A DNA stretch of 64,000 nucleotides, taken from NCBI GenBank assembly GCA_016711875.1, contig JADJSD010000001.1:1922001-1986000 (forward strand), given 5' to 3'. A program made the position numbers and the translations under genes. The notes below the pieces were generated by a model that saw only the letters and a program-made list of their open reading frames with translations, searched no databases and had not been told where the DNA came from. Positions 18,297 through 26,464 of this stretch are shown here, piece by piece; position 1 is the first letter of the stretch; each line of letters opens with the position of its first letter. Source of the DNA: Betaproteobacteria bacterium (GTDB taxonomy: Bacteria; Pseudomonadota; Gammaproteobacteria; Burkholderiales; Usitatibacteraceae).

Positions 18297-20327
18297 ATGA
18301 TCGCCTCGTATCGCCGTTTCGCTTCCCTCGCCGCCGGCCTCTTCATGGCCGTCGCCGCACCCGCCTTCGCTCAGGCGCCCGCCAAGGCCGCGGCCCCGGC
18401 GGCGCCCCTCACCGCCGAGGACATCTGGAAATCGCCGCAGCTCTCGGGCATCACGCTCTCCCGGGATGGCAAGTACATGGCCGCCACGGCCCCGGTGCGC
18501 GGGCGCATGAACCTGGTGGTCGTCGAGCTCGAGTCCCGCAAGGCGCTCGCCCTCACGGGCTACGAGGATTTCGACGTCATCAGCGTGAACTGGGTAGGCA
18601 ACAATCGCCTGCTCTATTCGCTCGGCCAGTTCAATTCGCCCACCGGCCCGGGCCAGTTCGACGGCGGCGGCCTCTTCATGGTGAGCAAGGACGGCAAGGA
18701 GTCGCGCCGCCTGTCGATGACCGTGCGCGAGACGCGCGGCCAGAACCAGAGCGTCTACCGGGGCTATCAATATTTCCGGTCGATCCCGGGCACGGACGAG
18801 GAGATCATCGCCAGCGGCAACATGGTGGATGCCGAGTCGAGCGATCTCTACCGCCTGAACATCCTCACGGGCCGCGCGACCCTGCTTACGACCGGACGCC
18901 CGTCCGAGTACGCGCAGTCGTGGATCCTGGACAAGAACCTCGTCCCGCGCGTCCTCACGGCCGGCGTGAAGGACAAGCTCACGCAGGTGGTCTGGTACCG
19001 CAAGGATGCGAATTCCCCCTGGTACGAGATCGCCCGTTTCGAGGCTGACAAGGGCCCGGCCTTCGTGCCGCTTGCCTTGGAGTTGAACGACAACAAGACC
19101 CTCCAGGTGGCCTACAACGGGAACCGCGACACCATGGCCGTGTTCCGGTTCGACCCGGAAGCGAAGAAGTTCGGCGAACTCGTCGCGCAGCACCCCAGGT
19201 ACGACATGGGCGCGAACGCGCAGGGGCAAGGCGTCCCGGGTGTCGTCATCGAGCCGGAGACGGACAGGCTTCTCGGCTACGCCGTGCAAGCCGCGAAACC
19301 CGAGATCGTCTGGCTCGACCCGAAGTACGTCGCGCTGCAGGCGGCCCTCGACAAGCACATGCCGAACCGGATCAACCGCTTCCGGCGCGCTCCTGACGGC
19401 AAGCGCTGGCTCGTGACGTCCTTCTCCGACACGCTCCCGTCGCGGTGGTACCTCTTCGACGACGAGAAGAAGACGATCGAGGAGATCGGCTCGTCGAAGC
19501 CTTGGCTCGAGGGCAAGCTCGTCGAGCAGCGCCCCTTCACCTACAAGACGCGCGACGGACTGGAGATTCCCGGCTACTACTACCTGCCGAAGGACTGGAA
19601 GCCCGGCACGAAGTTGCCGACCATCGTGCACATCCATGGCGGCCCGCAGGTGCGCGCGGACACGTTCGGACAGGGCTTCGGCTACAACGAAGGGCAGCTC
19701 TTCGCCTCGCGCGGCTACGCGGTGATCGTGCCGAACTTCCGCATCACTCCCGGCCTGGGCTCGAAGATCTACTACAGCGGCTTCGGCACCTTCGGCCGCC
19801 AGATGTCCGACGACCACGAGGACGCGCTCAAATGGGGCATCGAGCAGGGGTTCGTCGAGCCGTCCCGCGTGTGCATGTCCGGCGCGAGCTATGGCGGCTA
19901 CGCGCCGCTGCAGGCGATCGTGCGCAACCCCGGCATGTGGAAGTGCGCCATCGCGGGGCTCGCCGTGACCGATCTCAAGTACCAGCTCACGAGCTTCGAC
20001 GGCGACATCCCGCGCAGCGAGCAGGCGGTGCAGATCTGGAAGTCGATCCTGGGCTCCAACGACTTTTCCTCGTCGCTGGTGAAGGAAATCTCGCCGGTCC
20101 ACTTCGCCGACAAGATGAAGGGCAAGCCGATCTTCCTGTACGCGGGCCTCGATGACATCCGCGTGCCGATCGCGCAGATCCAGGACATGGCGAACAACCT
20201 CGAGTCCGCGGGCAACCCGGCCAAGGCATTCGTCGTGAAGCGCAGCGAGGGCCACGGCTACGGCAAGCTCGAGAACAACGTCGACCTGTACAACCAGATC
20301 TTCGAGTTCCTGAAGAAGCACCTGTAA
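18297..20327 (+). CDS. secreted S9 family (prolyl oligopeptidase-type) peptidase
   Basis: This 676-residue serine peptidase has a signal peptide (about residues 1-25, ending APAFAQA), a beta-propeller-like N-terminal half and a C-terminal alpha/beta-hydrolase domain. The catalytic triad is Ser531 in GASYGGYAPL, an aspartate in GLDDIRVPI (Asp619/620) and His653 in EGHGYGK. It probably degrades peptides in the periplasm or outside the cell, like dipeptidyl- and acylaminoacyl-peptidases of the S9C group. The ATG at 18297 is chosen because GGAG precedes it and the signal peptide follows directly. It appears to be a single-gene unit. Confidence 0.92.
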   Translation: MIASYRRFASLAAGLFMAVAAPAFAQAPAKAAAPAAPLTAEDIWKSPQLSGITLSRDGKYMAATAPVRGRMNLVVVELESRKALALTGYEDFDVISVNWVGNNRLLYSLGQFNSPTGPGQFDGGGLFMVSKDGKESRRLSMTVRETRGQNQSVYRGYQYFRSIPGTDEEIIASGNMVDAESSDLYRLNILTGRATLLTTGRPSEYAQSWILDKNLVPRVLTAGVKDKLTQVVWYRKDANSPWYEIARFEADKGPAFVPLALELNDNKTLQVAYNGNRDTMAVFRFDPEAKKFGELVAQHPRYDMGANAQGQGVPGVVIEPETDRLLGYAVQAAKPEIVWLDPKYVALQAALDKHMPNRINRFRRAPDGKRWLVTSFSDTLPSRWYLFDDEKKTIEEIGSSKPWLEGKLVEQRPFTYKTRDGLEIPGYYYLPKDWKPGTKLPTIVHIHGGPQVRADTFGQGFGYNEGQLFASRGYAVIVPNFRITPGLGSKIYYSGFGTFGRQMSDDHEDALKWGIEQGFVEPSRVCMSGASYGGYAPLQAIVRNPGMWKCAIAGLAVTDLKYQLTSFDGDIPRSEQAVQIWKSILGSNDFSSSLVKEISPVHFADKMKGKPIFLYAGLDDIRVPIAQIQDMANNLESAGNPAKAFVVKRSEGHGYGKLENNVDLYNQIFEFLKKHL

Positions 20328-20398
20328 CGCTTCCCGCGGCGCCGGGGGGCGCCCGTAGAATGGCGGGACTTCCCACGAGGAACCCGCAAGGCGCCCCC

Positions 20399-23300
20399 AT
20401 GCAGCCCACGCTCGACCTCCTGCGCGACGCGATCCGCGCGCATTACTTCGAAGACGAAACCGCCGCGCTCGCGCGGCTCCTCCCGGCGGCCCGGCTCGGC
20501 GAGGACGCCAGCGCGCGCGTCATGGCCGGCGCCCGGTCGCTCGTCGAGGGCGTACGCGAACGCCAGCGGCAATCCGCCGGCATGCAGTCCTTCCTCAAGG
20601 CGTACGACCTCTCCTCGCAGGAGGGCGTCCTGCTCATGTGCGTGGCCGAGGCGCTCTTGCGCATACCCGACGCGGCGACGGCCGACCGGCTCATCAAGGA
20701 CAAGTTCTCGAAGGGCGAGTGGGAACGGCACCTCGGCCGGAGCGACTCGCTGCTCGTGAACGCGGGCACCTGGGGCATGATGCTCACCGGCCGCCTGGTG
20801 GACGTCGATCCGGCGCGCGCGGGCGAATGGAGCGGCTGGCTCGCGGGGCTTGCGTCGCGCGCGGGCGAGCCCGTGGTGCGCATGGCCCTGCGCCAGGGCA
20901 TGAAGCTCATGGCCGAGCAGTTCGTCATGGGGCGCACCATCGCCGAGGCGCTGGAGCGAAGCCGGTCCGGCCCGCAGAAGCCGTTCCGCCACTCCTTCGA
21001 CATGCTGGGCGAGGCGGCCTTCACCGAGGCCGACGCGAAGCGCTACCGCGTCGCCTACGAAAGGGCCATCGACGCCATCGCGCAGTCGGCCGGCGCGCAA
21101 GGCACGGTGTTCGACCGGCCCGGCATCTCGATCAAGCTCTCGGCCCTGCACCCGCGCTACGACTTCGCCAATCGCGAGCGCGTGCTCGCCGAACTGCTGC
21201 CGCGCGTACAGTCCCTGGCCGAACGCGCCAGGCGCGGCAACATCGGGATCACGCTGGATGCGGAGGAGGCCGACCGCCTGGACCTGTCGCTGGACCTCGT
21301 GGAGCGCGTATTCGCCTCGCCGGCGATGGCGGGCTGGGAGGGATTCGGCCTCGCGGTGCAGGCCTACCAGAAGCGCTCGCTCTTCGTGGTCGACTGGCTC
21401 GCGGCCCTGGCGCGTTCGCACGGACGGCGCCTCATGGTGCGCCTCGTGAAGGGGGCGTATTGGGATACGGAGGTGAAGCGTGCCCAGGCCGGCGGGATGG
21501 CCGGCTACCCGGTGTTCACCCGCAAGTGCAATACGGATGTGTCCTACCTCGCGTGCGCCGCCCGCATGCTCGCGGCGCCGGAGGCCTTCTATCCCCAGTT
21601 CGCCACGCACAATGCACACACCGTCGCCGCCATCCTGGAGCGCGCGGGCGACCTGCCGTTCGAATTCCAGCGGCTGCACGGCATGGGCGAGGAGCTCTAC
21701 GCGGAGGTGACGGGCGCGCAGGGCCGGCCTTGCCGCGTCTACGCCCCCGTCGGCACGCACGAGGACCTGCTGCCCTATCTCGTTCGGCGCCTCCTGGAGA
21801 ACGGGGCGAACACGTCCTTCGTGAATCGAATCGCCGACGTGACGCTTCCGGTCGAGCAGGTGGTGACGGATGCCGTGGCGGTGGCGCAGGGCCACCCGTC
21901 CAAGCCCAATCCGCGCATCGTGCTGCCGGTCGACCTGTACGGGGCCTGGCGCAATTCCGGCGGGATCGCGTTCGCCGACTCGGTCGCCGCGCAGCCGATT
22001 CTCGCCGCGATGGCGGCCCCGCTCGCGCGCACCGACTGGCGTGCGGCGCCGCTCGTGGCCGGCAACGAACGGGCGGGCGACTCGACGCCGATCGTCGATC
22101 CCGCGCGTGGCGTCGTCATCGGTCACGTGCGCGAGGCCGGCGCGGAGACGGTGGAAGAAGCGCTCTCCTGCGTGGCCGGCGCGAGGCTGCCGGATGTCGA
22201 GCAAAGAGCGCGCATCCTCGAGCGCGCCGCCGACGCGATCGAGGCCGATCGGGCGATGCTCATGGCGCTTCTGGCTCGCGAGGCGGGCAAGACGCTGCCG
22301 GACGCCCTGGGCGAGGTGCGCGAAGCCGCCGATTTCTGCCGGTACTACGCGATGCTCGCGAGGCGGCAGTTCGCGGCACCGGAGGTCCTTCCCGGGCCGA
22401 CGGGCGAATCCAACGACCTGCGCCTCGTGGGGCGCGGCCCGTTCGCCTGCATCAGCCCGTGGAACTTCCCGCTGGCCATCTTCGCGGGCCAGGTGGCTGC
22501 CGCTTTCGCGGCGGGCAATGGCGTGCTCGCGAAGCCGGCCGAGCAGACCCCGCTCGTGGCCTTCGAGGTCGTGCGGCTGCTCATCCGCTGCGGCGTGCCT
22601 GCCGAGGCGATCGCGTTCCTGCCCGGCCGCGGCGAGGTCGTCGGAGCGCGCCTCGTCGCCGACCCGCGCGTGGCCGGCGTCGCGTTCACCGGGTCGACCG
22701 AGACCGCGCGCGCCATCAACCGGTCGCTCGCGGCCCGCGAGGGCCCGATCGTGCCCTTCATCGCGGAGACGGGCGGACTCAACGCGATGATCGTGGATTC
22801 GAGCGCGCTTGCCGAGCAGGTCGTGACGGACGCCGTCGCCTCGGCCTTCAACAGCGCCGGCCAGCGTTGCTCGGCGCTTCGCATCCTGTGCGTGCAGGAG
22901 GAGATCGCGCCTCGCGTGTTCGCCCTTCTCGAAGGCGTGACGGCCGAGCTGCGCCTGGGCGACCCCGCGCGGCTCGATACCGACGTGGGACCGGTCATCG
23001 ACGCCGAAGCCCTCGCGATGCTGCGGGCCCACGCGACGCGCATGGACCGGGAGGCGAAGCTCCTGTGCCAGGCGAGCGTGCCGGCCGATGCCCGGGGCCA
23101 CTTCTTCGCGCCGCGCGCCTACCGGCTCGCCGGGCTCGAAGCCATCGACCGCGAGGTGTTCGGCCCCATCCTGCACGTGGTGACCTTCGGCGCCGACGAG
23201 TTGCCCGCGATGGTCGAGCGGGTGAACGCGAAGGGCTACGGGCTCACGCTCGGCGTGCACAGCCGCATCGACGAGACCGTCGAGACGGTGCGACGCCTCG

Positions 23301-23503
23301 CGCGCGCGGGCAACGTGTACGTGAACCGCAACATGATCGGCGCGACGGTGGGCGTCCAGCCGTTCGGCGGCGAGGGTCTTTCCGGCACCGGGCCGAAGGC
23401 GGGGGGGCCCCATTACCTCCTGCGCTTCGCCACCGAGCGCACGTTCACCGTGAACACCGCCGCCGCCGGCGGCAATGCGGCACTCATCGCGTCCGCGGAA
23501 TGA
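20399..23503 (+). CDS. putA: bifunctional proline dehydrogenase / glutamate-semialdehyde dehydrogenase
   Basis: This 1034-residue PutA converts proline to glutamate in two steps with channelling of the intermediate. The N-terminal FAD-binding barrel contains SIKLSALHPRYDF. The C-terminal aldehyde dehydrogenase has SPWNFPLAIF, FTGSTETAR, the AETGG glutamate segment and the catalytic Cys824 in GQRCSALR. The length and N-terminus match the short type A PutA, which lacks the ribbon-helix-helix DNA-binding domain and so should not repress its own gene. The start at 20399 avoids a low-complexity N-terminal extension. A possible -10 (TAGAAT) lies at 20356-20361. It overlaps sfsA by ATGA. Confidence 0.95.
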   Translation: MQPTLDLLRDAIRAHYFEDETAALARLLPAARLGEDASARVMAGARSLVEGVRERQRQSAGMQSFLKAYDLSSQEGVLLMCVAEALLRIPDAATADRLIKDKFSKGEWERHLGRSDSLLVNAGTWGMMLTGRLVDVDPARAGEWSGWLAGLASRAGEPVVRMALRQGMKLMAEQFVMGRTIAEALERSRSGPQKPFRHSFDMLGEAAFTEADAKRYRVAYERAIDAIAQSAGAQGTVFDRPGISIKLSALHPRYDFANRERVLAELLPRVQSLAERARRGNIGITLDAEEADRLDLSLDLVERVFASPAMAGWEGFGLAVQAYQKRSLFVVDWLAALARSHGRRLMVRLVKGAYWDTEVKRAQAGGMAGYPVFTRKCNTDVSYLACAARMLAAPEAFYPQFATHNAHTVAAILERAGDLPFEFQRLHGMGEELYAEVTGAQGRPCRVYAPVGTHEDLLPYLVRRLLENGANTSFVNRIADVTLPVEQVVTDAVAVAQGHPSKPNPRIVLPVDLYGAWRNSGGIAFADSVAAQPILAAMAAPLARTDWRAAPLVAGNERAGDSTPIVDPARGVVIGHVREAGAETVEEALSCVAGARLPDVEQRARILERAADAIEADRAMLMALLAREAGKTLPDALGEVREAADFCRYYAMLARRQFAAPEVLPGPTGESNDLRLVGRGPFACISPWNFPLAIFAGQVAAAFAAGNGVLAKPAEQTPLVAFEVVRLLIRCGVPAEAIAFLPGRGEVVGARLVADPRVAGVAFTGSTETARAINRSLAAREGPIVPFIAETGGLNAMIVDSSALAEQVVTDAVASAFNSAGQRCSALRILCVQEEIAPRVFALLEGVTAELRLGDPARLDTDVGPVIDAEALAMLRAHATRMDREAKLLCQASVPADARGHFFAPRAYRLAGLEAIDREVFGPILHVVTFGADELPAMVERVNAKGYGLTLGVHSRIDETVETVRRLARAGNVYVNRNMIGATVGVQPFGGEGLSGTGPKAGGPHYLLRFATERTFTVNTAAAGGNAALIASAE

Positions 23504-24207
23504 AGTTCGCCGCGCCGCTCGTCGAAGGACGCCTCGTGAAGCGCTACAAGCGCTTCCTGGCCGACGTCGAGCTCGAAGGAGGCGGGGCGATCACGGCGGC
23601 CTGCCCCAACACCGGCTCGATGATGGGTTGCTGCGAGCCCGGCAGCCGCGTGTGGCTCTCCGAGAGCGACTCGCCCACGCGCAAGTACCGCCACACCTGG
23701 GAGATCGTCGAGTCGGCGCGCGAACTGGTGGGCATCAACACGGGCCTTCCGAACCGGCTGGTGCGCGAGGCGATCGAAACGGGCGTCATCGCCGGGCTCT
23801 CGGGCTACGGATCGATCCGGCCCGAGGTGGCCTTCGGCGAGGAACGAAGCCGCATCGACCTGCTCCTGGAGGACGCCGCGCGGCCCGCCTGCTATGTCGA
23901 GGTGAAGAACGTCACGGCCGCGGTGACGGGCCGCGTCGCGCTCTTTCCCGATGCGGTGAGCGAACGCGGCGCCAAGCACCTGCGCGAGCTCATGCGGCTC
24001 AAGGGGCAGGGCCTGCGGGCCGTGCTCGTCTTCTGCGTGCAGCGCGGGGACGTGGACGAAGTGAGGCCCGCCGACGCGATCGACCCGGTCTACGGGCGCA
24101 CGCTTCGGGAGGCGATCGCGGCGGGCGTCGAGGTGATGGCCTGGCGGGCGAAGGTGTCGACGCGGGACATCGCGATCGACACGAGCCTCGCGGTGCGCTG
24201 CCCCTAG
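23500..24207 (+). CDS. sfsA: SfsA family protein (sugar fermentation stimulation)
   Basis: This 235-residue protein matches SfsA throughout, with TAACPNTGSMMG near residue 35, FPDAVSERGAKHL and VFCVQRGDV. It has a nuclease-like fold with a PD-(D/E)xK-type core in the region of IDLLL and YVEVKNVT. The E. coli gene was linked to maltose metabolism, but its molecular role remains unclear. It overlaps putA by 4 bases (ATGA), so it is translationally coupled, and its stop shares a CTAG with the convergent barstar gene. Confidence 0.93.
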   Translation: MKFAAPLVEGRLVKRYKRFLADVELEGGGAITAACPNTGSMMGCCEPGSRVWLSESDSPTRKYRHTWEIVESARELVGINTGLPNRLVREAIETGVIAGLSGYGSIRPEVAFGEERSRIDLLLEDAARPACYVEVKNVTAAVTGRVALFPDAVSERGAKHLRELMRLKGQGLRAVLVFCVQRGDVDEVRPADAIDPVYGRTLREAIAAGVEVMAWRAKVSTRDIAIDTSLAVRCP

Positions 24208-24662
24208 TCCTCGGCGATGCCTGCCTTCAGCTTCGCGACGCCCTTGGGCGATTTCGTGCCCGAGAGCAGCACGATCATGGGCGTGCCGTCTTCCTTCCAC
24301 GAGGCCACGGCGTCGCGGCAGATCTCGACGAACGTCTGCAGCTGGTCGGGGTGCTCGTTGGCCAGCGCGTCGATGTGGTCGTAGTAGATGAGGTAGCCCG
24401 GCGCGTCCACCCATTCCATGTCCGCGAGGCACTCCTCGAGCGCGTCCCAGTTGCCGCCGAAGTAGGCCGGGAAGCGCAGGGCCGTGGCCACGTGGTTGAG
24501 GAGTTGTTCCTTGCGGGCGATGAGCTTGCCCTCGATATGGAAGTACGCGTACTTCACCCGCTTCGCGGCCGCGGCGACGTCCTTGGGCGGCGCGTGCTCC
24601 GGCAGGAAGAACACGCCCCCCTTCTCGTCTTCCAGCAGGGTCTTCAGGGCTTCAAGCGCCAT
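24204..24662 (-). CDS. barstar family ribonuclease inhibitor
   Basis: This 152-residue protein is barstar-like: the core FPAYFGGNWDALEECLADM (about residues 65-83) contains the acidic helix that plugs the active site of barnase-type enzymes. It has no signal peptide, so it should act in the cytoplasm. It is encoded 9 bases downstream of a secreted RNase Sa/barnase-type gene, the expected partner that it would neutralise before export. It has an N-terminal extension of about 30 residues relative to classical barstar (about 90 residues). This gene closes the fur-thioesterase-RNase-barstar operon. Confidence 0.92.
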   Translation of the reverse strand: MALEALKTLLEDEKGGVFFLPEHAPPKDVAAAAKRVKYAYFHIEGKLIARKEQLLNHVATALRFPAYFGGNWDALEECLADMEWVDAPGYLIYYDHIDALANEHPDQLQTFVEICRDAVASWKEDGTPMIVLLSGTKSPKGVAKLKAGIAED

Positions 24663-24671
24663 GGGTCGGCC

Positions 24672-25037
24672 TCATTCCCGTATTCGTCGGAAGGTCGCGT
24701 AGTGGTCGTCGGTGTACCAGTGGTCGCCCTGCTTTCCGGCGACGATGCGGCGCGCACCGCGCGTGCGCTCGCCGGGCGTGCGGACGGTGAATTCCCGGTA
24801 GTACCCGCGCTTCTGCCTCGGCAGGCGCCCCTCGCGGTTGCCGAAGACCGTGCCGTCCTTGGCATAGGGGTACGGCCCGCCCTTCCGGATGAGCGCGAGC
24901 GCCTCGCGCGCCTCGCGGGGGAGGTCCTTCGCCGCGATCTCCTTGTCGGCGAGCGCGGGCGCGCTCTCGCGCTGGGCCTGCGCGGGAAGCGCGAAGGCCG
25001 CGAGGATGAAGGCGAGGACGGCGACCCAGGCGCGCAT
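24672..25037 (-). CDS. secreted guanyl-specific ribonuclease (RNase Sa/barnase type)
   Basis: This 121-residue RNase has a signal peptide (about residues 1-22, cleaving after AQA). All catalytic positions of the RNase Sa family are present: Glu82 in YYREFTV, Arg93 and Arg97 in the TRGARR segment, and His112 in TDDHYATF. The substrate loop reads VFGNREG. It cleaves RNA after guanosine, outside the cytoplasm. Its ATG overlaps the TGA of the thioesterase gene by one base and the barstar gene follows, so toxin and inhibitor are co-expressed. No cysteines are present in the mature part. Confidence 0.93.
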   Translation of the reverse strand: MRAWVAVLAFILAAFALPAQAQRESAPALADKEIAAKDLPREAREALALIRKGGPYPYAKDGTVFGNREGRLPRQKRGYYREFTVRTPGERTRGARRIVAGKQGDHWYTDDHYATFRRIRE

Positions 25038-25471
25038 CAGGCGTTACCCCGGGCCATCGCGATCTTGCCGGCGAGCTTCGCGTCGAAGCGCGCGCTGTCG
25101 ATCACGACCCGTTCGTGGGTGCCCTCGCCGATCGGGTCCAGGCCGTCGTGCGCCTTCACGGCGAAGCTGAGCTTTCGGCCCTCGACGGCAGCCAGGGTGA
25201 CGGCCACCTCCACGGTGAGGCCGGGCGGCGTCGCCGCCGTGTGGGTGATGTCGACGCGCGTGCCCAGGGATTGCTCGGCGGGCCAGTCGAGGTGCGGCTT
25301 GATGAGCTCGACCGCCGCCCACTCGCAAAGCGCCACGAAGTAGCCCGTCGCGAAGACCGCGGGCATCAGCTGGAAATCGGGCGCGTCGGGATAGATGTGC
25401 GGCACCGTGCGGGTCGGCGGCACGGTGTAGCGGAAGGTGCCCGCGAGGCCGGGCTGGAGCGAGGGCTTCAT
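25037..25471 (-). CDS. FlK-like hotdog thioesterase (fluoroacetyl-CoA thioesterase family)
   Basis: This 144-residue hotdog-fold protein resembles FlK, the fluoroacetyl-CoA thioesterase of Streptomyces cattleya. The FlK catalytic set is conserved: Thr42 in VFATG, Glu50 in EWAAVE, His77 in THTAATPPGLTV, Gly70 in QSLGT and Arg121 in GTHERVV. Phe33 is kept, but the lid residue equivalent to FlK Phe36, which helps select fluorine, is Met36. Thioester hydrolysis is therefore likely, but fluoroacetyl-CoA specificity is doubtful. It overlaps fur by ATGA and the RNase gene by one base. A broader short-acyl-CoA substrate range is possible. Confidence 0.82.
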   Translation of the reverse strand: MKPSLQPGLAGTFRYTVPPTRTVPHIYPDAPDFQLMPAVFATGYFVALCEWAAVELIKPHLDWPAEQSLGTRVDITHTAATPPGLTVEVAVTLAAVEGRKLSFAVKAHDGLDPIGEGTHERVVIDSARFDAKLAGKIAMARGNA

Positions 25472-25902
25472 CCGCCCTTGGGCCGGTTGGGGCAGTCGGC
25501 CTTCAGGCAATCCGCGTACAGGTACAACGAATGGTCGTGGATGGCGAAGCCGCGATCGCGGGCCACCTTGGACTGGCGCTTCTCGATCTCGGGGTCGAAG
25601 AACTCCTCGACGCGGCCGCACTGCAGGCACACGAGGTGGTCGTGGTGGTTGCCTTCGTTCAGCTCGTAGACGGCCTTGCCGCCCTCGAAGTGGTGACGCA
25701 CCAGCAGCCCCGCCTGCTCGAACTGGGTGAGGACGCGGTAGACCGTGGCGAGACCGATGTCGGCGTGCTCGTCGAGGAGCCGGCGGTAGACGTCCTCCGC
25801 CGTCATGTGGCGTTCCGGCCCTTTCTGGAAGAGCTCCAGCACGCGAAGACGCGGGGCGGTGACCTTGAGGCCTGTGCTTCGCAGTTCGTGGGGTTCGGTC
25901 AT
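25468..25902 (-). CDS. fur: ferric uptake regulator
   Basis: This 144-residue Fur repressor has an N-terminal winged helix (about residues 10-85, with DIGLATVYRVLTQFEQAGLL as the recognition region) and a C-terminal metal-binding dimerisation domain. The regulatory histidine cluster is NHHDHLVC, and the structural zinc cysteines are CLQC with a second pair in CLKADC near the C-terminus. It heads a four-gene reverse-strand operon and is divergent from bamE, as in many betaproteobacteria. No convincing Fur box was seen in the 121-base gap. Confidence 0.95.
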   Translation of the reverse strand: MTEPHELRSTGLKVTAPRLRVLELFQKGPERHMTAEDVYRRLLDEHADIGLATVYRVLTQFEQAGLLVRHHFEGGKAVYELNEGNHHDHLVCLQCGRVEEFFDPEIEKRQSKVARDRGFAIHDHSLYLYADCLKADCPNRPKGG

Positions 25903-25984
25903 GGTCGCGGTAGCGGGGCGGGGACGAATCCATGATAACCGCGTTCCGCGGGGCGTTGGAGGCCGGGCGGCGAGGGTGCCGCGC

Positions 25985-25990
25985 TATAAT
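25985..25990 (+). promoter_or_regulatory. -10 element of bamE promoter
   Basis: A perfect TATAAT lies 33 bases before the bamE ATG, within GCTATAATGCG. No good -35 hexamer sits at the usual distance, so the promoter may rely on the strong -10 alone or on an activator. Confidence 0.6.
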
Positions 25991-26023
25991 GCGCAGCTGT
26001 TTCCCCCCGCCCCGACCGCCCCC

Positions 26024-26464
26024 ATGCGCCTTCCTGCCACGCTCGTCCTCGCCGCCCTCCTCACGGGCTGCTCGCTCGTGCACCGCATCGACATCCAGCA
26101 GGGCAACGCCGTCCCGCCCGAGAGCTACCTCAAGGTGAAGACCGGGATGACGCGGCCGGAGGTCCGGCAATTGCTGGGCACGCCGCTGCTGACGGACGTT
26201 TTCCACGCCAATCGCTGGGATTACTTCTTCCGCAACGAGCGCGGTGGCAAGCTGGTGGAGGAGAACCGCTTCTCGGTGTATTTCGTCGACGAGAAAGTGG
26301 CGCGCATCGAGGGCTCGCCCACCCCGTCGGCCAGCCGCGGGCAAGTGGTAGGCATGCCGGGGCAGGCCTCCGCCCCGGCTTCGGCACCGGCCCCCGCTCC
26401 CGCCTCCCCGCCGGCCGCGGCGCCCGCCCCGCCTCCCACGCCTTCCACGACGCCACTGAAGTGA
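26024..26464 (+). CDS. bamE: outer membrane assembly lipoprotein BamE (SmpA/OmlA)
   Basis: This 146-residue lipoprotein of the beta-barrel assembly machinery has a lipobox LLTGC with Cys16 as the acylated residue. The SmpA/OmlA core YLKVKTGMTRPEVRQLLGTP and DVFHANRWDYFF are strongly conserved. The last 35 residues are a Pro/Ala-rich tail of low complexity that is not part of the fold. It is divergent from fur, and its TGA overlaps the dapB GTG start by 4 bases. Confidence 0.93.
   Translation: MRLPATLVLAALLTGCSLVHRIDIQQGNAVPPESYLKVKTGMTRPEVRQLLGTPLLTDVFHANRWDYFFRNERGGKLVEENRFSVYFVDEKVARIEGSPTPSASRGQVVGMPGQASAPASAPAPAPASPPAAAPAPPPTPSTTPLK

Noticed and set aside
20258..23413. Very long open frames opposite real genes, here antisense to putA, and likewise at 6963-8687 and 39303-42170
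   Set aside because: They are codon-bias shadows of GC-rich genes: their translations are Arg/Ala/His-rich, match no family and lie over well-identified genes.
24672..25037. RNase/barstar pair as part of a contact-dependent or polymorphic toxin locus
   Set aside because: The RNase has its own signal peptide and no delivery domain, and no large toxin or secretion genes are near.
25903..26023. Fur box in the fur/bamE gap
   Set aside because: No 19-base palindrome close to the Fur consensus could be found; GATAAC alone is not enough.
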